Shown: piece by piece, positions 16,971 through 25,283 of the stretch
Numbering within the stretch: position 1 is the first letter of the stretch
Layout of the letters: each line of letters starts with the position of its first letter
Source of the DNA: an uncultured Clostridia bacterium
GTDB lineage: Bacteria > Bacillota > Clostridia > Saccharofermentanales > Saccharofermentanaceae
Length of the DNA stretch: 35,148 bases
Direction of reading: 5' to 3'
Assembly (NCBI GenBank): GCA_947165785.1
Contig: CAMVBS010000021.1
Coordinates: forward strand, 1 to 35,148
Position numbers and translations under genes: made by a program
Notes under the pieces: generated by a model
Seen by the model: the letters and a program-made list of their open reading frames with translations, nothing else
Told to the model about the DNA's origin: nothing
Database searches by the model: none

Positions 16971-18049
16971 TAATCCTCCTCGGAATCAAGCAGATCGATA
17001 TCATCAAAAGATATATCCGCAGTAAGCGAATCATCTGCTTTATTCTCGCTCTTTTTCTTCTCATTTGCAGAGGAAGCATTCGACATATCAAATATCAGAC
17101 CGTCGTCTTTTTCTTCCTTCTTTTCTTCAGGCAGGGACTCTTCTTTGGCTTCCTCGAAAACCTGTTCCTCCGAAGACTCATCTTCGTCTTTGCTGCCTGC
17201 TTCATCACCGAACGAGAAATCATCATCGATCGGTTCTTCAGGGATCAGCTCTTCTTCGAAGATCTCACTGACTTCATTGTCGCTGTCCATGTAATCTTCG
17301 TAGTCTTCCCTCTCTTCTTCGATACCGTATCCGCCGAACTCAGCCGTGAGCGGATTTGCGATATTGCTCTCGCCGGTGTAGTCACCGTACTCGTCATCAC
17401 GCACGATATAACCCTGCTCGATCTCGATAACGCGCTTTTTCATCTTGTCTACGAGATTGCTGTCATGTGTGCAGACGACCACGGTCGTTCCGCCCTTATT
17501 GATCTCGAGAAGGAGCGCCATGATGTTCTCCGAAGTCTCAGGGTCAAGGTTACCCGTCGGCTCGTCTGCTACGATTATCTTAGGGTTACTGAGCATTGCT
17601 CTTGCGATAGCGACTCTCTGCTGCTCACCGCCTGAGAGTTCCTCAGGATAGCAGTCCGCCTTGTCCTTGATACCTACGATATTGAGAACAAGATTGACCG
17701 TTGAATCAAGGCTCGCCTTCTTGATGCCGATGATCTCGCCTGCGAAAGCGACATTCTCCGCAACAGTCTTGGTCGGGATGAGCCTGAAGTCCTGGAACAC
17801 CATGCCGAGCTGTCTTCTGAGGACAGGCACGAGCGCCCTGGACATATTGGATATATCAAAATTATCGATGAAGACCTTACCTTCTGAAGGTCTCTCTTCA
17901 CGTGTTATGCATTTCATAAGAGTCGATTTACCGGAACCGCTCTTACCGATGATAAAAACGAACTCGCCGTCGAGTATCTCGAAGCTGATGCCCTTGAGCG
18001 CATCAACACCTGACTTGTAAGTTTTCTTCACTCCTTCGAATCTAATCAT
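16970..18049 (-). CDS. ftsE: Cell division ATP-binding protein FtsE with acidic C-terminal tail
   Basis: Residues 1-215 are a complete FtsE ABC ATPase: Walker A GKSGSGKST (35-43), Q-loop QDFRLIP, signature LSGGEQQRVAIARAM (138-152), Walker B IIVADEP, and the switch histidine in CTHD. FtsE normally ends near residue 230. This one runs to 359 with a tail very rich in Asp, Glu and Ser and some Lys (EEEREDYEDYMDSDNE; SFDDIDLLDSEED at the end). The tail looks disordered and carries no known catalytic motif. The reading frame is intact and codon use looks like that of the core, so it seems a genuine extension. Start ATG 18049, about 20 bases after the regulator's stop. Confidence 0.96.
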   Translation of the reverse strand: MIRFEGVKKTYKSGVDALKGISFEILDGEFVFIIGKSGSGKSTLMKCITREERPSEGKVFIDNFDISNMSRALVPVLRRQLGMVFQDFRLIPTKTVAENVAFAGEIIGIKKASLDSTVNLVLNIVGIKDKADCYPEELSGGEQQRVAIARAMLSNPKIIVADEPTGNLDPETSENIMALLLEINKGGTTVVVCTHDSNLVDKMKKRVIEIEQGYIVRDDEYGDYTGESNIANPLTAEFGGYGIEEEREDYEDYMDSDNEVSEIFEEELIPEEPIDDDFSFGDEAGSKDEDESSEEQVFEEAKEESLPEEKKEEKDDGLIFDMSNASSANEKKKSENKADDSLTADISFDDIDLLDSEED

Positions 18050-18069
18050 TCAAAAATCGTTCCTTAAAG

Positions 18070-19164
18070 TTATCTAATCAGATTGTCGTTCTTACCCGAC
18101 TCTGTATATTCGAGGTAAGTACGGACCATGGAAGCGATCTTGAAAAGTACCGCATCCTCAAAAGACCTGAGGTTAAGACCCGTATTCTTCTGAACCTTGT
18201 CCAATCTGTATACAAGGGTATTTCTGTGTACGAAGAGCTCACGGCTCGTCTCACTACCATTAAGGTTGTTCGCGAAAAAGCTCCATATAGTCGTAAGCGT
18301 ATCCTCATCAAGTGTCTCGTAAGCACCATTCGGGAATACCTCATCGATGAACATCTGGCAGAGCGTTGGCGGAAGCTGATAGATGATCCTGCCAAGGCCG
18401 AGCTTGTCATATCTCGTGATATACTGTTTCTTCTCGAAAACACTGCCGATCTTCAAGGACTGCATAGCATCTCGATAAGACTTGGAGATATTCTGGAAAA
18501 CAGGAACAACGGATCCGACACCTACATAAGCCGTGATGGACTCATTATTGAGGCAATCGAGTACAGCTCTGCTCGAAGTGTCGATATACTCATCCTGATT
18601 CTCTACATCAGCATTCATGATAACGATCAAGGTCTTCTCATCCATTGCCATTACGTCTGCAACTTCAGACTCGGAGTAGAAGTTCTGCAAAGCTTCCAAA
18701 GCCTCGTTTCCTTCTTCTCTGGATGTTCTTACGACCATTACAAAACGCGGAACCGTATAGTCGATCTTAAAGCTCCTTGCCTTGAGCGGGATATCGCCCG
18801 GGAGCTCGTTCTCAAGAAGAACATTCTTGGTGAACAGTTCCTTCTCGGCATCTGTTCCTCTCTCCTTGATGGCGGATTTGATCCATTCAGCCAAAAGCTC
18901 GAGATATACTCGGACCTCAGGCTCAACGCCGTCGATATATATGATGTACTTAGTCTGCTCACCTATGGCGATCTTCATATAAGTCCTGCCGGCTGTACTC
19001 GAAAAAGCATCATCGGACATGAGTACCGCTCTTACAGATGAATCGACCGTACCCTCAAGTTCAGGATCTGTAGAAGCAATGATAAGACCGTTCGTATCCA
19101 TTACGCCCACGTTCTGAGATAATATCGTCTTAGCCTGGCGCATACACTTTTTGATCTCTTCCAT
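18070..19164 (-). CDS. PucR/CdaR-type transcriptional regulator
   Basis: The C terminus has the PucR-family helix-turn-helix: NNLNGSETSRELFVHRNTLV followed by YRLDKVQKNTGLNL. The N-terminal 100 residues (QNVGVMDTNGLIIASTDPEL and a VYLELLAEWIKSA helix) look like the sugar-diacid/PAS-like sensing domain of CdaR proteins. The middle (about 130-260) is the GGDEF-like region common in this family. The product is 364 residues. CdaR-type regulators usually respond to small carboxylates; no ligand can be inferred here. It sits upstream of ftsE in the same direction with a 20-base gap, so it could be co-transcribed with ftsEX or simply precede it. Confidence 0.88.
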   Translation of the reverse strand: MEEIKKCMRQAKTILSQNVGVMDTNGLIIASTDPELEGTVDSSVRAVLMSDDAFSSTAGRTYMKIAIGEQTKYIIYIDGVEPEVRVYLELLAEWIKSAIKERGTDAEKELFTKNVLLENELPGDIPLKARSFKIDYTVPRFVMVVRTSREEGNEALEALQNFYSESEVADVMAMDEKTLIVIMNADVENQDEYIDTSSRAVLDCLNNESITAYVGVGSVVPVFQNISKSYRDAMQSLKIGSVFEKKQYITRYDKLGLGRIIYQLPPTLCQMFIDEVFPNGAYETLDEDTLTTIWSFFANNLNGSETSRELFVHRNTLVYRLDKVQKNTGLNLRSFEDAVLFKIASMVRTYLEYTESGKNDNLIR

Positions 19165-19331
19165 AGGTAAACCACACTTTCCGCATTACGCATATTTTTA
19201 CATATTCAATGATATATTTTTTATCAAATAAAATCAAATACGGTAGTGTTTCAGTTTGACTACAAATCAACTGTTCTCAATAATTCATTATTTCCAAATA
19301 ACATCTTGGTCATTACTGAAATTCAATAAAT

Positions 19332-19364
19332 GAGCCCTACCGACATTAATGGCTGGCAGGGCTC
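19332..19364 (-). terminator. Hairpin terminator after the 107-residue gene
   Basis: GAGCCCTACC and GGCAGGGCTC arms (about 10 pairs, one wobble) enclose a 13-base loop. On the minus strand this hairpin lies 9 bases after the stop at 19374, and CATTTATTG follows it. The T-run is broken, so efficiency is uncertain. Confidence 0.55.
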
Positions 19365-19373
19365 AAATCAACA

Positions 19374-19697
19374 TTACTTTTTGTGCGGACTGTTTAAATA
19401 CTCGGTTACTCCTTTGATCCAATCATCAGTGCTTATAGAACCAAAAGCTTTTGTCAAAACTGAATCATTAAGTTGATCGATATACTTTTTTGCCAACTCA
19501 TAACTGTTTGATATCGTAATATCCACATCGACAACATTACAAAACTCTTCATAGACAGCAGGATCAGCAGAACCTACATCTGAGAATACAAATGGATTAG
19601 CATCACTTAAAAACTGACGTAAACTATCGTTGGTATTCTCATCGTAACTTGCATCAAGAACATAGAAAACAACGCAAAACAATTCAAATTTCGTCAT
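19374..19697 (-). CDS. Hypothetical protein, small, cytosolic
   Basis: I do not recognise a functional family. The 107 residues start MTKFELFCVVFYVLDASYDE, are acidic with Phe/Tyr/Leu helices, and have no signal peptide, membrane helix or metal motif. A region reading SDANPFVFSDVGSADPAVYEE looks like a conserved surface segment. The frame has GAGGGAG about 9 bases before the ATG and its own hairpin after the stop, so it is probably a real single-gene unit. The size and acidity would suit an immunity or adaptor protein, but nothing adjacent supports a partner toxin. Confidence 0.75.
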   Translation of the reverse strand: MTKFELFCVVFYVLDASYDENTNDSLRQFLSDANPFVFSDVGSADPAVYEEFCNVVDVDITISNSYELAKKYIDQLNDSVLTKAFGSISTDDWIKGVTEYLNSPHKK

Positions 19698-19843
19698 TTA
19701 TCTTCACTCCCTCTGTCATTAACTTCATCTTCATTATTATCTGTATAGAAACTAAAGATTCAAACTATTCCGATATCATTCGATTCATTCAAGAAATTAA
19801 TATGTAATTATTTGATATCCATTCATATGTATGCATCAAACAT

Positions 19844-19874
19844 AATGAGCTCTCACGTCTTGTGAGAGCTCATT
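19844..19874 (-). terminator. Perfect 13-bp hairpin after the 115-residue membrane gene
   Basis: AATGAGCTCTCAC (19844-19856) pairs exactly with GTGAGAGCTCATT (19862-19874) around a 5-base loop. On the minus strand it begins 4 bases past the stop at 19879. No long T-run follows (ATTATG), so it may end transcripts weakly or protect the 3' end. Confidence 0.6.
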
Positions 19875-19878
19875 TGCA

Positions 19879-20226
19879 TCATAGTTTGATCTCATCGTAT
19901 AATTGCGGATAGTCTTTCTTAAGTTCTTTATTGAATTGGATCTTTAAGATACCGATCGGTAGGAAATAGCCTACTACAACCGCTACGGCAATAAAAAGAA
20001 TGACACCGCTCCATACACGACCCATATCCATAGGCTTTATCATCGGCTGAATTATGCCTGCCGCGATCATCAGAACACTTGCTATCGAGACTGTTATCAC
20101 ATAGATGATAAAGTTCTTTTTCTGTTTAGCCCTCATCTCATCAGCTGCCTGCCTCAGTTCTTCGTCAGATAAAGCGTGTGCCCTCATAAGTTCCCTGAAT
20201 TTCTGATTCAATGTTCGAATTAACAT
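19879..20226 (-). CDS. Hypothetical two-helix membrane protein
   Basis: The 115-residue product has a basic/acidic N-terminal cytosolic part (RAHALSDEELRQAADEMRAK). Two membrane helices follow (about 39-60, FIIYVITVSIASVLMIAAGI; about 72-92, VWSGVILFIAVAVVVGYFL), then a charged tail. No catalytic motif is visible. The start at 20226 has GAGAGGG 8 bases upstream. Both the gene and its upstream neighbour are bounded by hairpins, so it looks independently transcribed. The function is unknown. Confidence 0.75.
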   Translation of the reverse strand: MLIRTLNQKFRELMRAHALSDEELRQAADEMRAKQKKNFIIYVITVSIASVLMIAAGIIQPMIKPMDMGRVWSGVILFIAVAVVVGYFLPIGILKIQFNKELKKDYPQLYDEIKL

Positions 20227-20254
20227 AATATATTCCCTCTCATTTCATATACAT

Positions 20255-20283
20255 AAAAAGGGGACCGCCGTATAGCGATCCCC
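20255..20283 (-). terminator. Intrinsic terminator after the ABC ATPase gene
   Basis: On the minus strand GGGGATCGC pairs with GCGGTCCCC (one G-U pair) around a short loop (TATACG region), followed directly by TTTTTATG. It lies about 25 bases past the stop at 20309. Its form is that of a standard rho-independent terminator. Confidence 0.85.
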
Positions 20284-20308
20284 CGATAATTCATTAGATT
20301 CACAAAGA

Positions 20309-21424
20309 TCAGGAAATGATGCTCTGCTCTGTATCCTTGTCGAAGAGGTGGATACGGTTAGTATCGATAGCAAGGTCAACAACCTCACCAACTCTGGACT
20401 GGGATGTTGTAGGGTCAACTCTACATGTAAGTGGAAGTGCACCGTTAACTGTAACATAGAGATATGTCTCAGCACCGAGCATTTCTACGACGTCTACGTC
20501 AGCAGAGAAAGCTGCATCTGCGTGATCGGAAACGAATGTTGTCTCGTCTGTGATAGCCTCAGGACGTACACCGAAGATAACTTCCTGACCATCGCGCTCC
20601 ATAACTTCCTCAACAGCATAACGCTCAGGAAGTCTAACGGAGATGTTCTCGAATGAGATGTATACATCAGAACCCTCAACGTTAACTACAGCGTTGATGA
20701 AGTTCATAGGAGGCATACCGATAAATCCTGCAACGAATGTGTTAACCGGGTTATCGTAGAGCTCCGTTGGGGAGTCAACCTGCTGGATAAATCCATCCTT
20801 CATTACAACGATACGAGTACCCATTGTCATAGCCTCTGTCTGATCGTGTGTAACGTAGATAAATGTTGTCTTAAGTCTGTGGTGGAGCTTTGTGATCTCA
20901 ACACGCATCTGTACACGGAGCTTAGCATCCAAGTTGGAGAGAGGCTCGTCCATGAGGAATACCTTAGGATCACGAACGATAGCACGGCCCAAAGCTACAC
21001 GCTGTCTCTGACCACCGGAGAGAGCCTTTGGCTTTCTCTCGAGGAGATGCTCGATCTCAAGGATCTTAGCTGCTTCGTTAACACGACGGTTGATCTCGTC
21101 CTTAGGCATCTTACGGAGCTTAAGGGAGAATGCCATGTTCTCACGTACTGTCATGTGAGGATACAAAGCGTAGTTCTGGAAAACCATTGCGATATCTCTG
21201 TCCTTAGGGAGTACGTCGTTGATAAGACGATCCTCGATGTAGATCTCACCCTCAGAAATATCTTCAAGACCAGCGAGCATACGGAGTGTTGTTGACTTAC
21301 CACAACCGGAAGGACCAACAAGGATAACGAATTCCTTATCTGCAATCTCAAGGTTAAAGTCAGAAACAGCTACGACGCCGCCTTCATACTTCTTGTAAAC
21401 ATGCTGGAAAGATAAACTTGCCAT
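20309..21424 (-). CDS. Sugar ABC transporter ATP-binding protein, MsmX/UgpC family
   Basis: The 371-residue ATPase energises carbohydrate importers. It has Walker [10 protein letters not shown] (37-45), signature [19 protein letters not shown], Walker [17 protein letters not shown], and the switch histidine in [15 protein letters not shown]-terminal TOBE/regulatory region follows (from about 235, including FGVRPEAI). This family often serves several sugar permeases encoded elsewhere, and no permease or binding protein is beside it here, which fits a shared ATPase. The ATG at 21424 has GGAGG 10 bases upstream, and a short GCCGA/TCGGC hairpin lies in its leader. Confidence 0.95.
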   Translation of the reverse strand: MASLSFQHVYKKYEGGVVAVSDFNLEIADKEFVILVGPSGCGKSTTLRMLAGLEDISEGEIYIEDRLINDVLPKDRDIAMVFQNYALYPHMTVRENMAFSLKLRKMPKDEINRRVNEAAKILEIEHLLERKPKALSGGQRQRVALGRAIVRDPKVFLMDEPLSNLDAKLRVQMRVEITKLHHRLKTTFIYVTHDQTEAMTMGTRIVVMKDGFIQQVDSPTELYDNPVNTFVAGFIGMPPMNFINAVVNVEGSDVYISFENISVRLPERYAVEEVMERDGQEVIFGVRPEAITDETTFVSDHADAAFSADVDVVEMLGAETYLYVTVNGALPLTCRVDPTTSQSRVGEVVDLAIDTNRIHLFDKDTEQSIIS

Positions 21425-21474
21425 ATTCGAAATACCTCCAAATCGCCGATTCGCTCGGCTTTTTACCTGTAGAT

Positions 21475-21483
21475 ACTATATCA
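21475..21483 (-). promoter_or_regulatory. Possible extended -10 promoter for the ABC ATPase gene
   Basis: The minus strand reads TGATATAGT, an extended -10 with TATAGT (5 of 6 to consensus), about 50 bases before the start. No convincing -35 lies at 16-18 bases, so this is tentative. The rest of 21490-21890 is AT-rich between divergent genes; apart from small imperfect stems I see nothing definite there. Confidence 0.35.
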
Positions 21484-21897
21484 AAGCGCCTATACACCCG
21501 CTATATGACATTATTACCAAAAAAATCACATTCATTTTGTTATGCCAAAACCGCCTTTTGGTAATTTTGCACATCACTTTTTCGGATTGTTTGTGCAACA
21601 AGTGTAAAATATCCTTTATTTCGCGCGAAATAGCTCGAAATATGGGTTTATGCACTTTCACATCCTGCCTGAATAATTGTTACTTATCCCTTATTCAGTT
21701 CAAAATATTTGGATTTTCGGAAACGAATGTGGCGAATCGTTACATGCACTGGCAGATCTCGTTTTCGAGAGGAAAACAACTTTCCTTGCGAACTAGAATA
21801 CTACAAAAACACGATATAATCCGAGCCCACCCTGCAGAAAAGGATATAAAATCACAGAGGACGTATTCGATTTCCGGGCGGATAGTCAACAGTTCTA

Positions 21898-21926
21898 TTG
21901 ACTTTTGCATATTTATACATTATATT
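21898..21926 (+). promoter_or_regulatory. Promoter P1 of the arginine operon
   Basis: TTGACT and TATATT are separated by exactly 17 bases, a near-consensus vegetative promoter. It lies 124 bases before the argC start. ARG-box-like dyads fill its spacer and its start-site region, so repression by an arginine repressor would block it directly. Confidence 0.75.
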
Positions 21927-21939
21927 GCATAAATGTTCG
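21906..21939 (+). promoter_or_regulatory. Tandem ARG-box-like operators (ArgR/AhrC)
   Basis: Two 14-mers resemble the palindromic core TGAATWWWWATTCA. TGCATATTTATACA (21906-21919) matches 12 of 14, and TGCATAAATGTTCG (21926-21939) matches 11 of 14. Their centres are 20 bases apart, close to the 20-21-base spacing of paired ARG boxes bound by the ArgR hexamer. A weaker third copy, TGAATATATGTAAT, is at 21962-21975 within a tandem GAATATATGT repeat (21953-21972). The role is inferred from sequence and position upstream of argC. The strand is nominal. Confidence 0.65.
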
Positions 21940-21985
21940 CTAATTTAAGCGCGAATATATGTGAATATATGTAATCCTTTTGTTA

Positions 21986-22014
21986 TTGTATTTAATCTAA
22001 TAGGATTCTATATT
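21986..22014 (+). promoter_or_regulatory. Possible second promoter P2 of the arginine operon
   Basis: TTGTAT and TATATT with 17-base spacing lie 36 bases before the argC ATG. The -35 is weaker than that of P1. In AT-rich DNA this may be chance. Confidence 0.35.
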
Positions 22015-22049
22015 ATATACTGCAACAATATTTAGAAAGCGTGATTAAA

Positions 22050-23102
22050 ATGAGTAAGATCAAAGTAAGTATCATCGGTGCAACTGGTTATGTAGGTGCA
22101 GAACTTGTAAGAGGCTTTGCGGGACACCCGGAAGTCGAGTTCAAGTACCTTACGTCGAGAAGTTTTGAAGGACAGCTCTTCTCTGACATCTATCCGGTAT
22201 TCCGAGGCGTAGTTGATATTACTCTTACAAATACGGATTACGAGACAGTTGCCAAGGAGTCTGACCTTGTCGTTACGGCCCTTCCGCACGGCGTATCCTC
22301 CAAGACAGTGCCGCTCCTTCTCAAGAACGGTGCACGCGTTATCGACCACAGCGGTGATTTCCGTTATAAGGATGTTGCCACATATGAGAAGTCATATAAG
22401 CTCGAGCATCCGAACCCGGAGCTTCTCGAAGAAGCTGTTTACGGACTTCCTGAGCTTCACAGAGAAAAGCTCAAGACCGCTAAGCTCGTAGCAAACCCGG
22501 GCTGCTATCCTACATGTTCTCTCATCGCTCTTGCTCCTTTCCTTAAGGCAGGACTTATCGATACGAATTCGATCATCATCGATGCAGTCTCCGGAGTAAG
22601 CGGTGCAGGAAGAAAGGAAAGCCTCCCTTATGCATTCTGTGAGATGCAGGAGAACTTCAAGCCATATGGCGTAACAGGCCACAGACATACGACAGAGATC
22701 GAGGAGCAGGCATCCTTCCTTGCAGGAACCAAGCTTCACTTGAGCTTTACTCCTCACCTCGCACCTTTCAAGAGAGGAATGCTCAACACGATCTATGCAA
22801 GACCTTCCGAGAAGTTTACGGATGTATCCGACGAGAAGATCAACGCAATATATAAGGAATATTATAAGGATGAGTTCTTCGTAAGAGCTCTCGATATGAA
22901 AGTCCTTCCTGAGGTAAAGGCCGTCAACGGTTCCAACTTCATCGAAGTAAACGGCGTTTACGATAAGGAAACAGGACTCATCAAACTCTTCAGTGCACAG
23001 GACAACCTCGGTAAAGGTGCTGCACTTCAGGCTATCCAGGCATTCAACGTAATGTTTGGCTTTGACGAGAAAACAGGACTTACAATGGTCCGCGGAGTAT
23101 AA
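22050..23102 (+). CDS. argC: N-acetyl-gamma-glutamyl-phosphate reductase
   Basis: This enzyme performs the NADPH-dependent reduction of N-acetylglutamyl phosphate to the semialdehyde, the third step of ornithine synthesis. The Rossmann motif is IIGATGYVGAELVR. The catalytic cysteine is in VANPGCYPTCS, and GHRHTTEIEEQ is the second signature. The product has 350 residues from ATG 22050; a GTG three codons earlier has no better site, and both have a weak Shine-Dalgarno sequence. It is the first gene of the arg operon, under the ARG-box promoter. argB follows after 18 bases. Confidence 0.97.
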   Translation: MSKIKVSIIGATGYVGAELVRGFAGHPEVEFKYLTSRSFEGQLFSDIYPVFRGVVDITLTNTDYETVAKESDLVVTALPHGVSSKTVPLLLKNGARVIDHSGDFRYKDVATYEKSYKLEHPNPELLEEAVYGLPELHREKLKTAKLVANPGCYPTCSLIALAPFLKAGLIDTNSIIIDAVSGVSGAGRKESLPYAFCEMQENFKPYGVTGHRHTTEIEEQASFLAGTKLHLSFTPHLAPFKRGMLNTIYARPSEKFTDVSDEKINAIYKEYYKDEFFVRALDMKVLPEVKAVNGSNFIEVNGVYDKETGLIKLFSAQDNLGKGAALQAIQAFNVMFGFDEKTGLTMVRGV

Positions 23103-23120
23103 GAAAGAAGGCGTAATCAA

Positions 23121-24062
23121 ATGGCAGATAAAGGACAATTGCCGGAACTTGACACAAAGATGCAGAATAAAGTGGATCGCGCATCGATCCTCATCGAGGC
23201 ACTCCCTTACATCCGTAAGATGAGAGGCCAGACCATCGTCATCAAGTACGGCGGAAACGCCATGGTAAACGAGGAACTTAAGCAGTCGGTAATGGATGAC
23301 ATCACACTTCTTAAGTACATCGGCATCAATCCTATCATCGTACACGGCGGCGGACCTGACATCACGGGAATGCTCAATAAGATGAATATCGAATCCAGAT
23401 TCGTAAGCGGTCTGCGTTATACTGACGAAGAGACCATGAGAGTAGCTCAGATGGTACTTATCGGTAAGACAAATAAAGAGATCGTATCAAACCTCAACTC
23501 CAAGGGTGCAAAGGCTATCGGTATCTGCGGTATCGACGGAAATCTCATCGAAGCGGAGCGTCTTAGCGAAGACAACGCGGGAAACCCTATCGATGTAGGA
23601 TATGTAGGTAAGATCACGAAGATCAACACAAAGATAATCGAGATGCTCGCCAGTGACGAGTACATCCCGGTAATAGCTCCTATCGGAGTCGGCAAGAACG
23701 GCGAGAGCTACAATATCAACGCTGATACAGTCGCATCCGAAGTGGCAGTCGCTCTCAAGGCTGAAAAGCTCATGACCCTCACCGATGTCGGCGGAGTCCT
23801 CGAAAAAGATGAGAACGGCGAAGACAAGATCATCCCCGTACTCGATGAGGAATCAATTGAAGAACTCATCCAGAAAGGCATCATCACAGGCGGCATGATC
23901 CCTAAGCTCTACGGTTGTCTCGACATTGTCCGACGAGGCGTCCGCAAGGCACACATCATAGACGGAAGGATACCTCACAGCTTACTGCTCGAGATATTCA
24001 CGGCAAAGGGCATCGGAACGATGATCGTCAAAGAAAAAGGAGTCAAATATGGACATAACTAA
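23121..24062 (+). CDS. argB: Acetylglutamate kinase
   Basis: This enzyme phosphorylates N-acetylglutamate, the committed controlled step. Signatures include [27 protein letters not shown] and the C-terminal ITGGMIPKL. The 313 residues include an N-terminal helix ([19 protein letters not shown]) like the one in arginine-inhibited kinases, so feedback inhibition is likely. Such kinases usually go with the ornithine acetyltransferase (argJ) cycle, yet argJ is not in this operon. Its end overlaps argD by 14 bases. Confidence 0.97.
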   Translation: MADKGQLPELDTKMQNKVDRASILIEALPYIRKMRGQTIVIKYGGNAMVNEELKQSVMDDITLLKYIGINPIIVHGGGPDITGMLNKMNIESRFVSGLRYTDEETMRVAQMVLIGKTNKEIVSNLNSKGAKAIGICGIDGNLIEAERLSEDNAGNPIDVGYVGKITKINTKIIEMLASDEYIPVIAPIGVGKNGESYNINADTVASEVAVALKAEKLMTLTDVGGVLEKDENGEDKIIPVLDEESIEELIQKGIITGGMIPKLYGCLDIVRRGVRKAHIIDGRIPHSLLLEIFTAKGIGTMIVKEKGVKYGHN

Positions 24063-25278
24063 TGATTTTGAATTAACCAAGGAATTAGATCAGAAATATT
24101 GCATGCAGGTCTTCGACCTTCTTCCTGTAGCTTTTACACACGGTAAGGGCGTATATCTCTACGACCAGGAAGGCAAGAAGTACATGGACATGATCGGCGG
24201 TATCGCCGTCAACAGCCTGGGCCACGGCAACAAGGCTCTCACAAAAGCCATCAAGACACAGGCTGATAAGCTCATCCACTCCTGCAACTACTATTACAAC
24301 ATCAACAAATCAGAGCTCGCATATAAGCTCTGCAAGATAAGCTTCGCAGATAAGGTATTCTTCTGTAACTCCGGAGCCGAGGCTAACGAAGGAGCTATCA
24401 AGCTCGCTCGCGGGTATTTCTACCACAAGGGCATCAACCGTCATAAGATCATCACTGCAAAGATGAGCTTCCACGGAAGAACGATGGGTACCATCGCCGC
24501 AACAGGCCAAGAGAAGTTCAGCAAGCCGTTCGGACCAAACGTTCCGGGCTTCGAGTATGTTCCATATAACGACATCACTTCCCTTAAGCTCGCTGTCGAC
24601 GGCAACACTGCAGCTATCATGCTCGAGCTCATCCAGGGCGAGAGCGGCGTAAGGCCTGCTGACTACGAATACGTTAAGGAAGTACGTGAGCTCTGTAACA
24701 GGCTCGGTATCCTTCTCATCATCGATGAGGTCCAGACAGGTGTCGGACGTACCGGTAAGATGTTCTGCTATGAGCATTATGACATCAAGCCTGACATCAT
24801 GACTCTTGCAAAGGGTCTTGCAGGCGGTGTTCCGATCGGTGCACTCCTTGCAACGGAAGAAGTTGCTACTCACGGATTCGAGGTCGGCGATCACGGTTCC
24901 ACATTCGGCGGTAACCCTCTTGCATGTGCAGCAGGTGTCGCAGTACTTAATGAGATCGGCGAGAAGGCTTTGCTCGGTAACGTTAATGCAGTTTCTGACC
25001 TTCTCTTCTCCAAGCTCAGCGACCTCAAGGCAAAGTATCCTGTCATCATCGACGTACGTGGCAAGGGACTTTTGATCGGTATCGAGTTCGCAGGTGCGGT
25101 AAGCGCTAAGGGACTTAAGGAGCAGCTCTTCTCCATGGGCTTCCTCGTAAGCTCCATCGGTGACAGCACGATCCGTATCGCTCCGCCGCTCATCATTACA
25201 GAGAAAGAAGCATCAAGCTTCATCAAGGCTTTGGAAACGATCCTCAAGGGCAAGAGGAAGAATATTTTCGGAAGGTGA
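24049..25278 (+). CDS. argD: Acetylornithine aminotransferase
   Basis: This PLP-dependent transaminase converts N-acetylglutamate semialdehyde to N-acetylornithine. It has class III aminotransferase features: [17 protein letters not shown], the [16 protein letters not shown] segment with the PLP-contacting Asp, and the Schiff-base lysine in [14 protein letters not shown]. Length is 409 residues. AAAGGAG, inside the end of argB, is 6 bases before the ATG, giving coupling. argF follows immediately. Confidence 0.97.
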   Translation: MDITNDFELTKELDQKYCMQVFDLLPVAFTHGKGVYLYDQEGKKYMDMIGGIAVNSLGHGNKALTKAIKTQADKLIHSCNYYYNINKSELAYKLCKISFADKVFFCNSGAEANEGAIKLARGYFYHKGINRHKIITAKMSFHGRTMGTIAATGQEKFSKPFGPNVPGFEYVPYNDITSLKLAVDGNTAAIMLELIQGESGVRPADYEYVKEVRELCNRLGILLIIDEVQTGVGRTGKMFCYEHYDIKPDIMTLAKGLAGGVPIGALLATEEVATHGFEVGDHGSTFGGNPLACAAGVAVLNEIGEKALLGNVNAVSDLLFSKLSDLKAKYPVIIDVRGKGLLIGIEFAGAVSAKGLKEQLFSMGFLVSSIGDSTIRIAPPLIITEKEASSFIKALETILKGKRKNIFGR

Positions 25279-25283
25279 TAAAA

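Noticed and set aside
21546..21562. CCAAAACCGCCTTTTGG hairpin-like element upstream of the ABC ATPase gene
   Set aside because: It has a six-pair A/T-rich stem and is isolated. I see no T-run, promoter overlap or known riboswitch signature.
21425..22049. T-box or other known riboswitch before argC
   Set aside because: I searched for a T-box core (TGGNACCGCG-like) and typical riboswitch cores and saw none. The ARG-box arrangement explains the promoter region better.
22392..23345. Long open frame antisense to argC/argB (about 317 codons)
   Set aside because: It mirrors two well-supported enzymes. Its translation is Cys/Ser/Leu-rich without motifs, and no ribosome binding site precedes it. It reflects codon bias of the sense genes.
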